DNA of 22,811 nucleotides, taken from NCBI GenBank assembly GCA_964411885.1, contig CAYPMK010000024.1, positions 1 to 22,811 of the forward strand, in the 5' to 3' direction. Both the position numbers and the translations under genes were made by a program. The notes beneath the pieces were generated by a model that was given only the letters and a program-made list of their open reading frames with translations, did not search any database and was not told where the DNA came from. Positions 1-8,100 of this stretch are shown in pieces. Source of the DNA: JAKLHL01 sp964411885 (lineage in GTDB: Bacteria; Bdellovibrionota; JAFGOL01). Every line of letters begins with the position of its first letter. Within the stretch, counting starts at the first letter, position 1.

Positions 1-723
1 TTTTTCTCCACAATATTTCTGCTCAAAATAAGAAGTATCTTTTTCAACGAACAAAGGATTATTGCTTTCTTTTAGAACTTTAGTACCGGCGTGGCTATAG
101 ACGTTGTTTAAAGGTATTCCGTATTTTTTCATAAGATAAGTAACAAGTTTTTTTGCAGACTCTATTTGTTCTTGGCTAGGACCTTCTTTATTGGTGCCAA
201 CATTTTCTATTCCAATTGAGTTATGGTTAACACCTATCGCGTGTCTTGCCATATAGTATTCAGGCATCAAGTTATAAATGCTTCCGTCTCTGTCTATAAG
301 ATAATGTGCAGAAACATTCAGCCTGTCATAACTCCTGCTTATTAATTTTTCACGTTCTTCACTAAGCACGGGCTCTTTCATGTGCTCAAATGATGCTTCT
401 AAATTTTTTATCTCTGTCATATGTAAAATTATTAATTTTGGTTCTATTCTTATACACTCTTCAACACCCTTGCTCTTATAATCACAATCTCCTGTGTGTT
501 TTTCTCTATACGTGGCTGTAAGATATTTCCTTTGTGCATCAAAAATTATTGGTCTATTTATAATATCTATTTTTTCTGTCTTTTTATTTTCAATGATATT
601 AACTGCTTTTTTTAACTCTTTTACGAAAGTAAACCTGTGTTCCCTTGTTTTGTAAGAAAAACCTATAGTAAGTAAGAGTATTAAAAAGATCAGGACACTA
701 ATAAGCTTATTCACAGATCTCAT
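1..723 (-). CDS. N-acetylmuramoyl-L-alanine amidase, exported (3' end missing)
   Basis: The frame is open from an ATG at 723 to the left window edge, giving 241 codons without a stop. The N-terminus has a short basic stretch and a strongly hydrophobic segment (about residues 7-23, SVLIFLILLLTIGF), so it is a signal peptide or membrane anchor. The rest resembles the Amidase_2 (T7 lysozyme/AmpD) fold: LIILHMTE carries the first zinc-ligand His, followed by SAHYLIDRDGSIYNLMPE, ARHAIGVNHNSIGIENVG and YSHAGTKVL with a second candidate His. A Cys in KYCGE close to the edge may be the third ligand. The family cleaves the bond between MurNAc and the stem peptide, so a role in periplasmic wall turnover or recycling is expected. 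The start overlaps the 3' end of ogt by 17 nt, and AAGGGAG lies just before the ATG, so translational coupling is likely. The domain call is confident; the exact substrate is not known. Confidence 0.82.
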   Translation of the reverse strand, partial: MRSVNKLISVLIFLILLLTIGFSYKTREHRFTFVKELKKAVNIIENKKTEKIDIINRPIIFDAQRKYLTATYREKHTGDCDYKSKGVEECIRIEPKLIILHMTEIKNLEASFEHMKEPVLSEEREKLISRSYDRLNVSAHYLIDRDGSIYNLMPEYYMARHAIGVNHNSIGIENVGTNKEGPSQEQIESAKKLVTYLMKKYGIPLNNVYSHAGTKVLKESNNPLFVEKDTSYFEQKYCGEK

Positions 724-1234
724 ACTCCCTTAATGCTGTTTTTATTCTCTTGGAACAAGAACTAACATCGACCCCTTTGCAAATAGTTGGCCTTTTTTTA
801 TAACAGCTAATATTGTAGTTCTCAGCCCCATTTTTTGCGCTAACCCTATGACACGGTATTAAGAGCGGTATTGGATTATTCTTCATTGCAGAACCAACCG
901 CCCTAGCCTTTTCAAAAGAAAGATCAGAATAATTAATTACAGTACCGGGTTTTGTTTGGAATAACTTTTTATAGATCTTCGTTCTAAATTCAGAGCAAGC
1001 TTCCAGTTCGACGTTGTTAAATCCATATTTAGCACCCTTAAGAACATCAGCAAGCCAACTAAGATCAGCTTTTTTAGGTCTTAGTGATATTCCCTGCTCT
1101 TTAAGCACCTCTAAGGCAAAATCCTTGCTTATTTTTTCACACAAAAAAGGATAAACAGCTTGTATCTTTGTTTTATCCTTAAGAACAAAGACCAGTCCTT
1201 TAAGTCCCTTTATTTTGCCATACTCAAGTATCAT
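707..1234 (-). CDS. ogt: Ogt/MGMT-type methylated-DNA--protein-cysteine methyltransferase
   Basis: This 175-aa protein has the signature IPCHRV (residues 126-131) with acceptor Cys128. It is preceded by the DNA-binding helix region around NYSDLSFEKARAVGSAMKNNP (101-121), which matches the family pattern Y.dlA...g.p.a.RAVG.A...NP. The family repairs O6-alkylguanine by irreversible transfer of the alkyl group to its own cysteine. The segment after the active site (ENYNISCYKKRPTICKG) departs from the usual GGY-G-K-LL-E ending and is unusually rich in Cys and Lys, so activity is likely but the substrate pocket may be altered. The N-terminal half (1-75) is poorly conserved, as is common in Ogt. 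The gene starts at an ATG with no Shine-Dalgarno; a TAATAT element ends 7 nt upstream. It is divergent from divIVA and overlaps the downstream amidase gene. Confidence 0.85.
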   Translation of the reverse strand: MILEYGKIKGLKGLVFVLKDKTKIQAVYPFLCEKISKDFALEVLKEQGISLRPKKADLSWLADVLKGAKYGFNNVELEACSEFRTKIYKKLFQTKPGTVINYSDLSFEKARAVGSAMKNNPIPLLIPCHRVSAKNGAENYNISCYKKRPTICKGVDVSSCSKRIKTALREYEICE

Positions 1235-1241
1235 TATTGGA

Positions 1242-1270
1242 ATATTACAGCAAATAGCTTGAACTTAAAA
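1242..1270 (-). promoter_or_regulatory. Putative promoter of ogt (leaderless)
   Basis: On the minus strand a TAATAT -10 hexamer (1242-1247) is preceded by a weak TTTTAA at 17-bp spacing (1265-1270). The -10 ends 7 nt before the ATG, so transcription should begin about one base before the start codon. The -35 match is poor. The call rests mainly on the -10 and on the same geometry at other genes in the window. Confidence 0.45.
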
Positions 1271-1287
1271 GCATGAATGTGTAAGAT
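1259..1287 (+). promoter_or_regulatory. Promoter of divIVA (leaderless)
   Basis: TTGAAC (1259-1264), a 17-bp spacer and TAAGAT (1282-1287) form a good sigma-70-like promoter. Only 6 nt separate the -10 from the ATG at 1294, which places the expected +1 on the start codon itself. It overlaps the divergent ogt promoter, so the two may compete. Confidence 0.6.
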
Positions 1288-1293
1288 ATAGGT

Positions 1294-1782
1294 ATGAGAT
1301 ATAGTGGAATGGACATACAACTTAAAGATTTTAATAAAACCCTTAGGGGCTATGACGTAAATGAAGTAAGGGATTTTTTAGAGGACCTAGCCAAACAAAT
1401 GGAGACCCTTGCTTACGAAAACAAAGTATTAAGGGATAAAATGAGAGAAAAAGAACTGCTCATATTAGAATACAGGGATAGAGAATCTATGCTCAAAGAC
1501 ACCATGCATACTGCACAAAGAGTAACAGAGGACCTAAAGAAAGACGCGACAAGAGAAGCAACACAACTAATGACACAAGCAAAATTAAAAGCAGAGGCTG
1601 TAACAAGAAAAGCTCAACAAGATGCAAAAGCGGCAATAGAAGAAGTTAACAGACTAAAAAAACATAAAATGGAACTAGCCGCACAAATAAGATCTACTTT
1701 AGAAACACACCTTAGGCTTTTAGATAAAATAGAGAACGAAGAAAAAATAGCGATAGATATAAATATCCCAACAAAAAGATAA
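1294..1782 (+). CDS. divIVA: DivIVA-family coiled-coil cell division/polarity protein
   Basis: This 162-aa protein begins with the conserved DivIVA N-terminal motif: MDIQLKDFNKTLRGYDVNEVRDFLEDL (residues 6-32) matches the family pattern of ..DI..k.F...lrGYd..EVd.FLd. It is followed by a long charged coiled coil (about 35-150). DivIVA proteins bind negatively curved membrane at septa or poles and organise division or wall growth. GpsB-like relatives are shorter, and this length fits DivIVA proper. The next gene (DUF167) starts within the stop codon. Pairing of divIVA with a YggU/DUF167 gene is familiar from the yggS-yggT-type clusters near division genes in many bacteria. An in-frame ATG at codon 6 also exists, but the promoter spacing supports the start at 1294. 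Confidence 0.85.
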   Translation: MRYSGMDIQLKDFNKTLRGYDVNEVRDFLEDLAKQMETLAYENKVLRDKMREKELLILEYRDRESMLKDTMHTAQRVTEDLKKDATREATQLMTQAKLKAEAVTRKAQQDAKAAIEEVNRLKKHKMELAAQIRSTLETHLRLLDKIENEEKIAIDINIPTKR

Positions 1783-2072
1783 TGAACGACTGTTCGTGGA
1801 AAGATAAGAACTCAAACACTTTTTACGTCATAAAAGTAAAACCAAATGCAAAAAGATCAAAAATAGAGGGATTAACTCCACTGCCAGACAACAGCGAGTT
1901 ACCAGTAAAACAAGCGTTACTAGTATCTATAGCGGAACAAGCAGAAGATAACAAAGCTAACAAGGAACTAATAGAGCTTTTAAGCAAAGAACTAAAGGTA
2001 AAAAAAGATAAACTAAGTATTAAGTCTGGGGCTAGTTCAAAACTAAAAATTGTAAAATTAACGACTGTATAG
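1782..2072 (+). CDS. DUF167 (YggU-like) family protein
   Basis: This 96-aa protein matches the small DUF167/YggU fold. FYVIKVKPNAKRSKIEG (14-30) corresponds to the family's V.V.PnAk...i.g strand-turn. ELIELLSKELKVKKDKLSIKSGASSKLKIVKL (62-93) corresponds to the ..l...L.v....i.i..G..sr.K.v.i ending. The biochemical function of the family is unknown. The ATG shares a base with the divIVA stop (TAATG), so the two genes are translationally coupled. Its 3' end overlaps the 3' end of malQ on the other strand by 15 bp, with no visible terminator between them. Confidence 0.8.
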   Translation: MNDCSWKDKNSNTFYVIKVKPNAKRSKIEGLTPLPDNSELPVKQALLVSIAEQAEDNKANKELIELLSKELKVKKDKLSIKSGASSKLKIVKLTTV

Positions 2073-3365
2073 TTTGGTCAACTTTAACAACTTTTCTTTT
2101 ATCTGTGGAGTTATTTGATCCCAAGTAAAACGCCATTGCCAGTTACCACTTGCAACACTTGGAGTATTCATCCTGCACTCTGAATCAAGACTAAGCATAT
2201 CTTGCATAGGAGCAAGAGCAAAAACAGCAACGCTCATCCATGCATGACGAATAAAATCCCAAGAAATATCTTTTGCATCTGTGTTCATGTATTCTCTAAC
2301 ATAATGTTTATCTTCTTCTGGAGCTTTTTTATACCAACCTATTATAGTGTCGTTGTCATGTGTTCCTGTGTATACAACAGANNNNNNNNNNNNNNNNNNN
2401 NNNNNNNNNNNNNNNNNNNNNNNNNNNNNNNNNNNNNNNNNNNNNNNNNNNNNNNNNNNNNNNNNNNNNNNNNNNNNNNNNCTTATTATGTCCACTAGCT
2501 CATTTATAGCGCGTATACGATCTATCCACCAAGCATAGCCACTATCCTTTAATGCTTTCCAATTATATAAAGGATTACCCCATAGTTGACCAGTCTTGCT
2601 AAAATAATCTGGCGGAACCCCTGCAACTTTTATTGGATTCATATCTTCGTCAAAATAGAATGTAGAGGGACTAGACCAAGCATCACTACTATCAAAAGCA
2701 ACATAGATAGGAATATCGCCTATTATCTTTATCTCGTTAGTGTTTGCATACTCTTTTAACTCAAACCACTGTTTAAAGAAAATATACTGCATGAATTTTT
2801 GAAAATTAATATTGTCAGCAAGTTCTTTACGATACTTTGCCATTGCTTCTGGTCTTCTAAGTTTTATATTTTCTTCCCATTCACTCCAAGGTTTTCCACC
2901 AAAGTGATCCTTTAGCGACATAAATAAAGCATAGTCGTCCAGCCAAGAAGAATTCTTATCACAAAAAGTGTTGAACTTTGTCTTTAGCTGTTTATCTTTG
3001 CTTTCTATGAACCTTACAAAAGCTTTTCTAAGAACGGCGTACTTGAAGTTTATTACTCTGCCATAATCGACCATTTTGTTGTTAAAATTATCTTCTAATT
3101 CTGGTGCATTTTCATCTAACAAAGACTCATCTATTAATTTTTCTATACTAATCAAAAAAGGATTTCCAGCGAATGTAGAAAAGCATTGATACGGAGAATC
3201 TCCATATCCTGTTGGACCAAGAGGTAATACCTGCCAAAGTTTTTGTTTAGTCTCTACCAAAAAATCGACAAACTTATATGCATTTGGTCCAAGGTCCCCT
3301 ATACCATATTTGCTAGGTAAAGAACTTGGATGAAGAAGTACGCCAGAACTCCTTTCGAATTTCAT
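2058..3365 (-). CDS. malQ: 4-alpha-glucanotransferase (amylomaltase), interrupted by assembly gap
   Basis: MalQ (GH77) transfers maltodextrin segments between glucan chains and releases glucose from maltose and maltodextrins in the cytoplasm. The N-terminus RSSGVLLHPSSLPSKYGIGDLG, then WQVLPLGPTGYGDSPYQ, GDIPIYVAFDSSDAW and YTGTHDNDTIIGW (with the conserved Asp near the third catalytic position) are all classic MalQ motifs. About 400 real residues are visible, while the family is usually near 500. The 100-N run replaces the part between ELVDII and SVVYTGTHDND, which should hold the R-I-D-H-F-R-G nucleophile motif and the acid/base Glu. Against typical MalQ proteins I estimate about 85-90 residues belong there, more than 33 codons, so the gap is a placeholder length. 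The gene starts 3 nt after the transporter stop with SD AGGAGAAG, and is last in the block. Confidence 0.93.
   Translation of the reverse strand: MKFERSSGVLLHPSSLPSKYGIGDLGPNAYKFVDFLVETKQKLWQVLPLGPTGYGDSPYQCFSTFAGNPFLISIEKLIDESLLDENAPELEDNFNNKMVDYGRVINFKYAVLRKAFVRFIESKDKQLKTKFNTFCDKNSSWLDDYALFMSLKDHFGGKPWSEWEENIKLRRPEAMAKYRKELADNINFQKFMQYIFFKQWFELKEYANTNEIKIIGDIPIYVAFDSSDAWSSPSTFYFDEDMNPIKVAGVPPDYFSKTGQLWGNPLYNWKALKDSGYAWWIDRIRAINELVDIIXXXXXXXXXXXXXXXXXXXXXXXXXXXXXXXXXXSVVYTGTHDNDTIIGWYKKAPEEDKHYVREYMNTDAKDISWDFIRHAWMSVAVFALAPMQDMLSLDSECRMNTPSVASGNWQWRFTWDQITPQIKEKLLKLTKLYSR
2382..2481. other. Assembly gap (100 N)
   Basis: This is a run of exactly 100 N inside malQ. Both flanks encode MalQ in the same orientation and order, so the join is right. 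The round length suggests a scaffolding placeholder, not a measured distance, and the missing protein segment appears to be longer than 33 residues. Confidence 0.97.
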
Positions 3366-3367
3366 TT

Positions 3368-4681
3368 TTACTTCTCCTGTATTGCTTCTCTTTCGTATTT
3401 ACGGAGTGTTTGTACTACGGCCGCCGCTATGAACATGAAAATACCACCCATGATTATTGCGTCCATATAATTATTGTTAAATACGTTCTTCATGAACCAG
3501 CCCAACACTAACGCTGATAATATTTCTGGTATAACTATGAACATATTAAATATACCCATATAGATACCGTATTTACTTTTTGGTACATGTCTTACAAGTA
3601 AAGCGTAAGGCATAGAAAGAATAGTAGCCCAGCCTATTCCAACACCAAACATAGATACATAAAGCATATTAGGATCTTTTATAAAGTATATGGAAAGTAG
3701 TCCAAGACCCGCACATAAAAGACCGATAGTATGCACAAACACATTACCAAATCTTCTTGCAAGCAAAGGGATAACAAAAGCGAACGCCGTACTTATTATC
3801 TGATATGTAGTCATAGTGCTACTAGCTGTTCTTATGCCAAGCTCATATAGTTCAGAATGTTTATCTGTAGCATTAAATATGTGATTAGCTACAGCAACTG
3901 AATAAAATATCCACATACAGAACAATCCCATCCAACTAAAGAACTGTACCACTGCTAGCCTTTTCATTGCTGGTGGCATATGGAATATACAATTATATGT
4001 TTCTTTAGCCCAATGTTTAACGCCTCTTGATTCTTGTTTGTGTTTTTTAAATTCATCCATATTCTCTGGTGGATATTCGTTAGAGGTTATAACTGTGTAC
4101 AGTACACCACCTAAAAACATCAAAGCACAAATATAGAACTGTAGATGTGTTGAAGAACTTGCATATTTAGACAAAGAAGGAAAAATGGATATCCAGTCTT
4201 TAGATGCTATCCAAAAACCAAGTCCACCACCTATGCCTATCATTATAACTTGCATTGAATAACCAAAAGAAACTTGTTCTTGTGGTAGTTTATCGGCAAC
4301 AAAAGCCCTGAATGGTTCCATGCTTATGTTGATAGAAGCGTCTAATATCCAAAGCATCCCGGCCGCTGTCCAAAGAGAACCAGAGTTAGGCATTACAAAA
4401 AGTGCTATAGTAGCAAGTATGGCTCCAATCAAAAAATATGGTCTTCTTCTACCAAGTTTGCACCAAGTTCTATCACTCATATAACCTATTATTGGTTGCA
4501 CTATCAATCCTGTCATAGGAGCTGCTAACCATAAAAAAGGTATTTGGTCTGGTGTAGCGCCAAGTTGTTCATAGATAGCGCTCATTCTTGCAAACTGGAT
4601 AGAGAATCCGTGTTGAATACCAAAAAAACCTACGCTCATGTTAAAGATCTGCCAAAAACTAAGTCTGGGTTTTGAATGCAT
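3368..4681 (-). CDS. MFS sugar transporter, SLC45/GPH-like (likely maltose or alpha-glucoside)
   Basis: This 437-aa protein is a hydrophobic 12-segment-type MFS carrier. It has the sequence typical of bacterial SLC45/sucrose-type transporters: QFARMSAIYEQLGA, then FLWLAAPMTGLIVQPIIGYMSDRTW and GRRRPYFLIGAIL at the loop between segments 2 and 3. Members move sucrose, maltose or other alpha-glucosides with protons across the inner membrane. Its position directly before malQ and downstream of an exported beta-amylase makes maltose the most likely substrate; this is inference from context. It begins 14 nt after the mgsA stop with a strong SD (AAAGGAGAG) and is probably cotranscribed with malQ. 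Confidence 0.85.
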   Translation of the reverse strand: MHSKPRLSFWQIFNMSVGFFGIQHGFSIQFARMSAIYEQLGATPDQIPFLWLAAPMTGLIVQPIIGYMSDRTWCKLGRRRPYFLIGAILATIALFVMPNSGSLWTAAGMLWILDASINISMEPFRAFVADKLPQEQVSFGYSMQVIMIGIGGGLGFWIASKDWISIFPSLSKYASSSTHLQFYICALMFLGGVLYTVITSNEYPPENMDEFKKHKQESRGVKHWAKETYNCIFHMPPAMKRLAVVQFFSWMGLFCMWIFYSVAVANHIFNATDKHSELYELGIRTASSTMTTYQIISTAFAFVIPLLARRFGNVFVHTIGLLCAGLGLLSIYFIKDPNMLYVSMFGVGIGWATILSMPYALLVRHVPKSKYGIYMGIFNMFIVIPEILSALVLGWFMKNVFNNNYMDAIIMGGIFMFIAAAVVQTLRKYEREAIQEK

Positions 4682-4695
4682 GTTCTTCTCTCCTT

Positions 4696-5142
4696 TTATA
4701 CTTCTATTTTCCTATTCAAATATTCATCAAAATGAGGCAAACGCCTTTCATATTTCGAATCCATAAGTGATGATGAGATTATGAAGTCAGCCGTAGATCT
4801 GTTACATGCAACAGGTATATTATAAACAACAGCAAGTCTTAAAAGACTTTTAACATCTACGTCGTGAGGCATTACAGAGAGTGGGTCCCAGAAGAATATA
4901 AGGAAATCTATTTCACCATTTGCTATTTTTGCACCAAGCTGCTGGTCTCCACCAAGTGGACCAGATTTTAGTTTTGTCGTCTTTATACCAACCTTTTCTT
5001 CTATTAAAGAACCAGTAGTACCAGTGCTAAGTATTTCATAGGCTTTTAGTGTTCCCTTATTGAATTCAACCCATTCAATAAGGTCTTTTTTCATATTATC
5101 GTGCGCTACTAGAGCGATCTGTTTAATCTTATTATGTGACAT
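4696..5142 (-). CDS. mgsA: Methylglyoxal synthase
   Basis: The 148-aa protein converts dihydroxyacetone phosphate to methylglyoxal and phosphate, a glycolytic overflow route used when sugar phosphates build up. Active-site motifs are intact (numbering from ATG 5142): His14 in LVAHDNMK, the phosphate-binding STGTTG (39-44), SGPLGGDQQ with Asp66, FFWDP with Asp86 and MPHDVDV with His93 and Asp96, matching the E. coli His19/Asp71/Asp91/His98/Asp101 set. Length is normal. A TTG codon directly precedes the ATG, and TATAAT ends 7 nt before that TTG and 10 nt before the ATG, so either start is possible. It has its own probable promoter between the GT5-like gene and the sugar transporter, which suits a valve for carbon arriving as maltose. 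Confidence 0.95.
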   Translation of the reverse strand: MSHNKIKQIALVAHDNMKKDLIEWVEFNKGTLKAYEILSTGTTGSLIEEKVGIKTTKLKSGPLGGDQQLGAKIANGEIDFLIFFWDPLSVMPHDVDVKSLLRLAVVYNIPVACNRSTADFIISSSLMDSKYERRLPHFDEYLNRKIEV

Positions 5143-5152
5143 CAAAAGCTGT

Positions 5153-5158
5153 ATTATA
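5153..5158 (-). promoter_or_regulatory. -10 element upstream of mgsA
   Basis: A perfect TATAAT lies on the minus strand in the 41-bp spacer between the GT5-like gene and mgsA. The upstream -35 is ambiguous (TATTGC at 17 bp or TTGCGA at 15 bp). If active, it would give mgsA, the transporter and malQ a promoter of their own, with a leader of only 1-4 nt. Confidence 0.4.
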
Positions 5159-5183
5159 ATAAAAAACCCTTATTCGCAATAAA

Positions 5184-8100
5184 TTAAAAGACCCTAGTTC
5201 TTTCCTTTGATCTCTTTATATCCAACTCTATTTTGTTTATTTCTTTTAATTTTTCTTCTCTTAAGGTCTTTTCTACACCGACTTTTTCATTAGGGTTCAA
5301 GAAGTCCCTAACATATCGTATTGATTCAATAGACCTCTCATAAACAGTCTTAAACTGAGGATGTTCTGGATTTATCTTTTGCTCTGACAATTCAAATATA
5401 GTTCTTCTACTAAGTGTTAAGAACTGAAACTGTCTTTCTGCTCGTGTGTCAATATCTGCAGTATTGTCTGCTCTGTATTTCAAATAGTAGAGTAACCCAT
5501 CCTGATAGTTTTCTGCTTCTGTACCACACATCATCTTTAACCATTCAGCAGAAGGAGCACCAACCTTATTTAAGTCCTTAACACCTTCAACCACCATCTT
5601 GTCGAATAGATCTTCCATCTTTGTCTCTTTTAGATCTAGTCCATATGTCTTTTTGTAATATTCCTTGAAATTGTTTATTAGCATTAGATCTCTAGGCATT
5701 TTTATTTGGTTTTCCATAAGTGTTATTTGTTGTTTAAGCTCCTGCACTCTTTCAAACCAAGACAAATCAGACTCTACGACCTTGTTAAGACCCATAACGT
5801 AAAAACGAGCTAAATTAAGCCTATTTTTCATATCTTGATGATCTTTTGCTTGCGGTATGGTCTTTATATATTCCTCTATAAAGCCACCTTTATCGGCAAA
5901 AAACATAAAATTAGAGCTTATTATTGACTCTATAGATTCACCTTTTTCTTGTTTTTGAACTATGGTTGCAACACAAAGATCTAGAATAAAATTCTTTTTA
6001 TCACCTTTCTTTTCGTCGAACATAGATATCTTTTCTGCTTGGCCAGTAAAATCTATAGCAGATCTTTCAAAAACAGATATTTTCTTTTCAGAAACATCCA
6101 CTATAGCATTAGCGTACTCTGGTTTATCTGTTCTCATGTCTTCCCCTCGAGACATAGAACCTTCAACATCTTTGTCGCTAGAAAAAAGACCTTCTATAGT
6201 GGAATTACTCACACCGAAAAAGAAAGCTTTATCTTTGTCGTAAGAAGAGAACCTTGTAGCATATTTAATATATGCCTCCCTTAACCATTCTGGTAATGTC
6301 ATTACAGCATCTTTAACTCTTTTATAATCTTCATAATCGGCAAGACCTTGTGAGTAAGCCTCTGCCACTGTTATTGCATCATTAAAGCTTGTTTTAGTAA
6401 GAGCAACCAACAGAAGTTCTATATACAAACTCGCTGGTTTTTCATATGAATAATCCTTTAAAGCAACTCTTTGCATCCTATCTTCATAAGAAGCCTTGTT
6501 GTTATACCATTCACTCCTTGCTTCTAAATAAGCTTCATAAAGATTATTGGCAGATGTCCAAGGATCACTATGGATCATCTTGAACATAAAGGCATCTTGA
6601 AATCTTTGCAAACCACCAACGTCGCTAACAATGACCGGTACTCCACCTCTGTTGGCTTCTGCAGGTGTCATTCCACATGGCTCAAAAAATGATGGTGTTA
6701 CTTTAATATCGGCGCCATAAACATAATAATAAGGCGTAAAACGACTAGTAAATGCAAAATACTTACCTTCTTTTTGCATCTTGTCTGCCTTCTTGTTCAT
6801 TAGATCTGCCATTTGTTCATACATTCCACCCGGTTCTGTACCGACGATTATAACGATATCTCCATTAGCTGTTATTTGATCAACTTTTGAATATAAAAGT
6901 TCTATGCCCTTTTGATCTGTCATTCTACCAAAATTATAGACTATAAAAGACTCTGTATTGTTCCATATCTCTGGGTTATTAGGAAAAAATTCCATTAGTA
7001 AAAGTTTTCGTATAACTTGTTTTGCTTTAAAGAACCTTTCTGGGTCCATCATACTAAAGTTAAGTCCGTTCTTAAAATAAGGGTCGTTACCTATCTCTGT
7101 CAGAAAATTAATGCTTTCCTGATTAAAGAATTTACTCCCTGAAGGATTTTTCACTATATCTTTTAGTTTTGGATCTGTTTCAGGATTAAGTATTTGATCC
7201 TGTCCATTGACAACACCAACTATATTAGCTTCCCTTATTTCTTTAAGACCTCTGCTCTCTTCCTTTACAAAATATGTGCCAGCATTACCAGCATCAAAGT
7301 TATTAAGACCAAGTGACCTATAGAATGAAGTGATCCTTTCTATAGCTGGGCCATCATAAAAATATTCCGGGCTAAGATTTAACTCAGGATTTCTTACTAT
7401 TATTCTATCCCTAGTTTGAAAATAATCCATTTTAAGCTCTTTCGCATATTCTTCACTTACAGCGACTAGACCAATACCAGTGAGCTCTCCAAGTTTTAAA
7501 ATAGCAGCTTTCATTACACTGGCCGCACCTATGTTATCACTGCTGTTCCATATTCTAAAATATCTATCTATAGTTTCTTTTGGAAGATTAGTTAATTTAG
7601 AAAGATAATTCATTGCTCCATTATGGTCCCAATATGGAACTTCTTTATTATTAACACCTATTATCCCGTGGAATGCCAAATTATGACCTATCAATAAGGC
7701 TGGCATCTCTGTATAGAACAAAGATAAGGCTGGATGATAATCATTTATTATAGCTACATCTGCTTTTATAGTTTCAAATAATTTAGCAGTAGCTTGAGAA
7801 AAACCTATATACGCTCTTAAAGATATAAGGTCCTGTCCACCACCATGTATAGACTCAAAATTTCTATTCAGAATCCCTGCAACTTCATTTCCTGTAGCTG
7901 TGTACCTAAAGGGATTACCTTTCTCTCCAAAATATCCATCCCAAAGTTCCGGACATGACAATAAATATTGCTTACCGTTATAACTAGTCCTGCCTGCATA
8001 AGCCTCCACTTTATAATCCTTACCATCAACCTTTACAGTAAAGGTGTTTATCCTAGCTAAATACCCATCTGATAATAATTTTTCTAAGTTGGTCTCACAC

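Noticed and set aside
2202..2538. Plus-strand open frames across the N run
   Set aside because: Their length depends on N codons and they are antisense to malQ.
5962..6284. Two plus-strand open frames inside the GT5-like gene
   Set aside because: They are antisense to a coding region, have no start signals and no recognisable domains.
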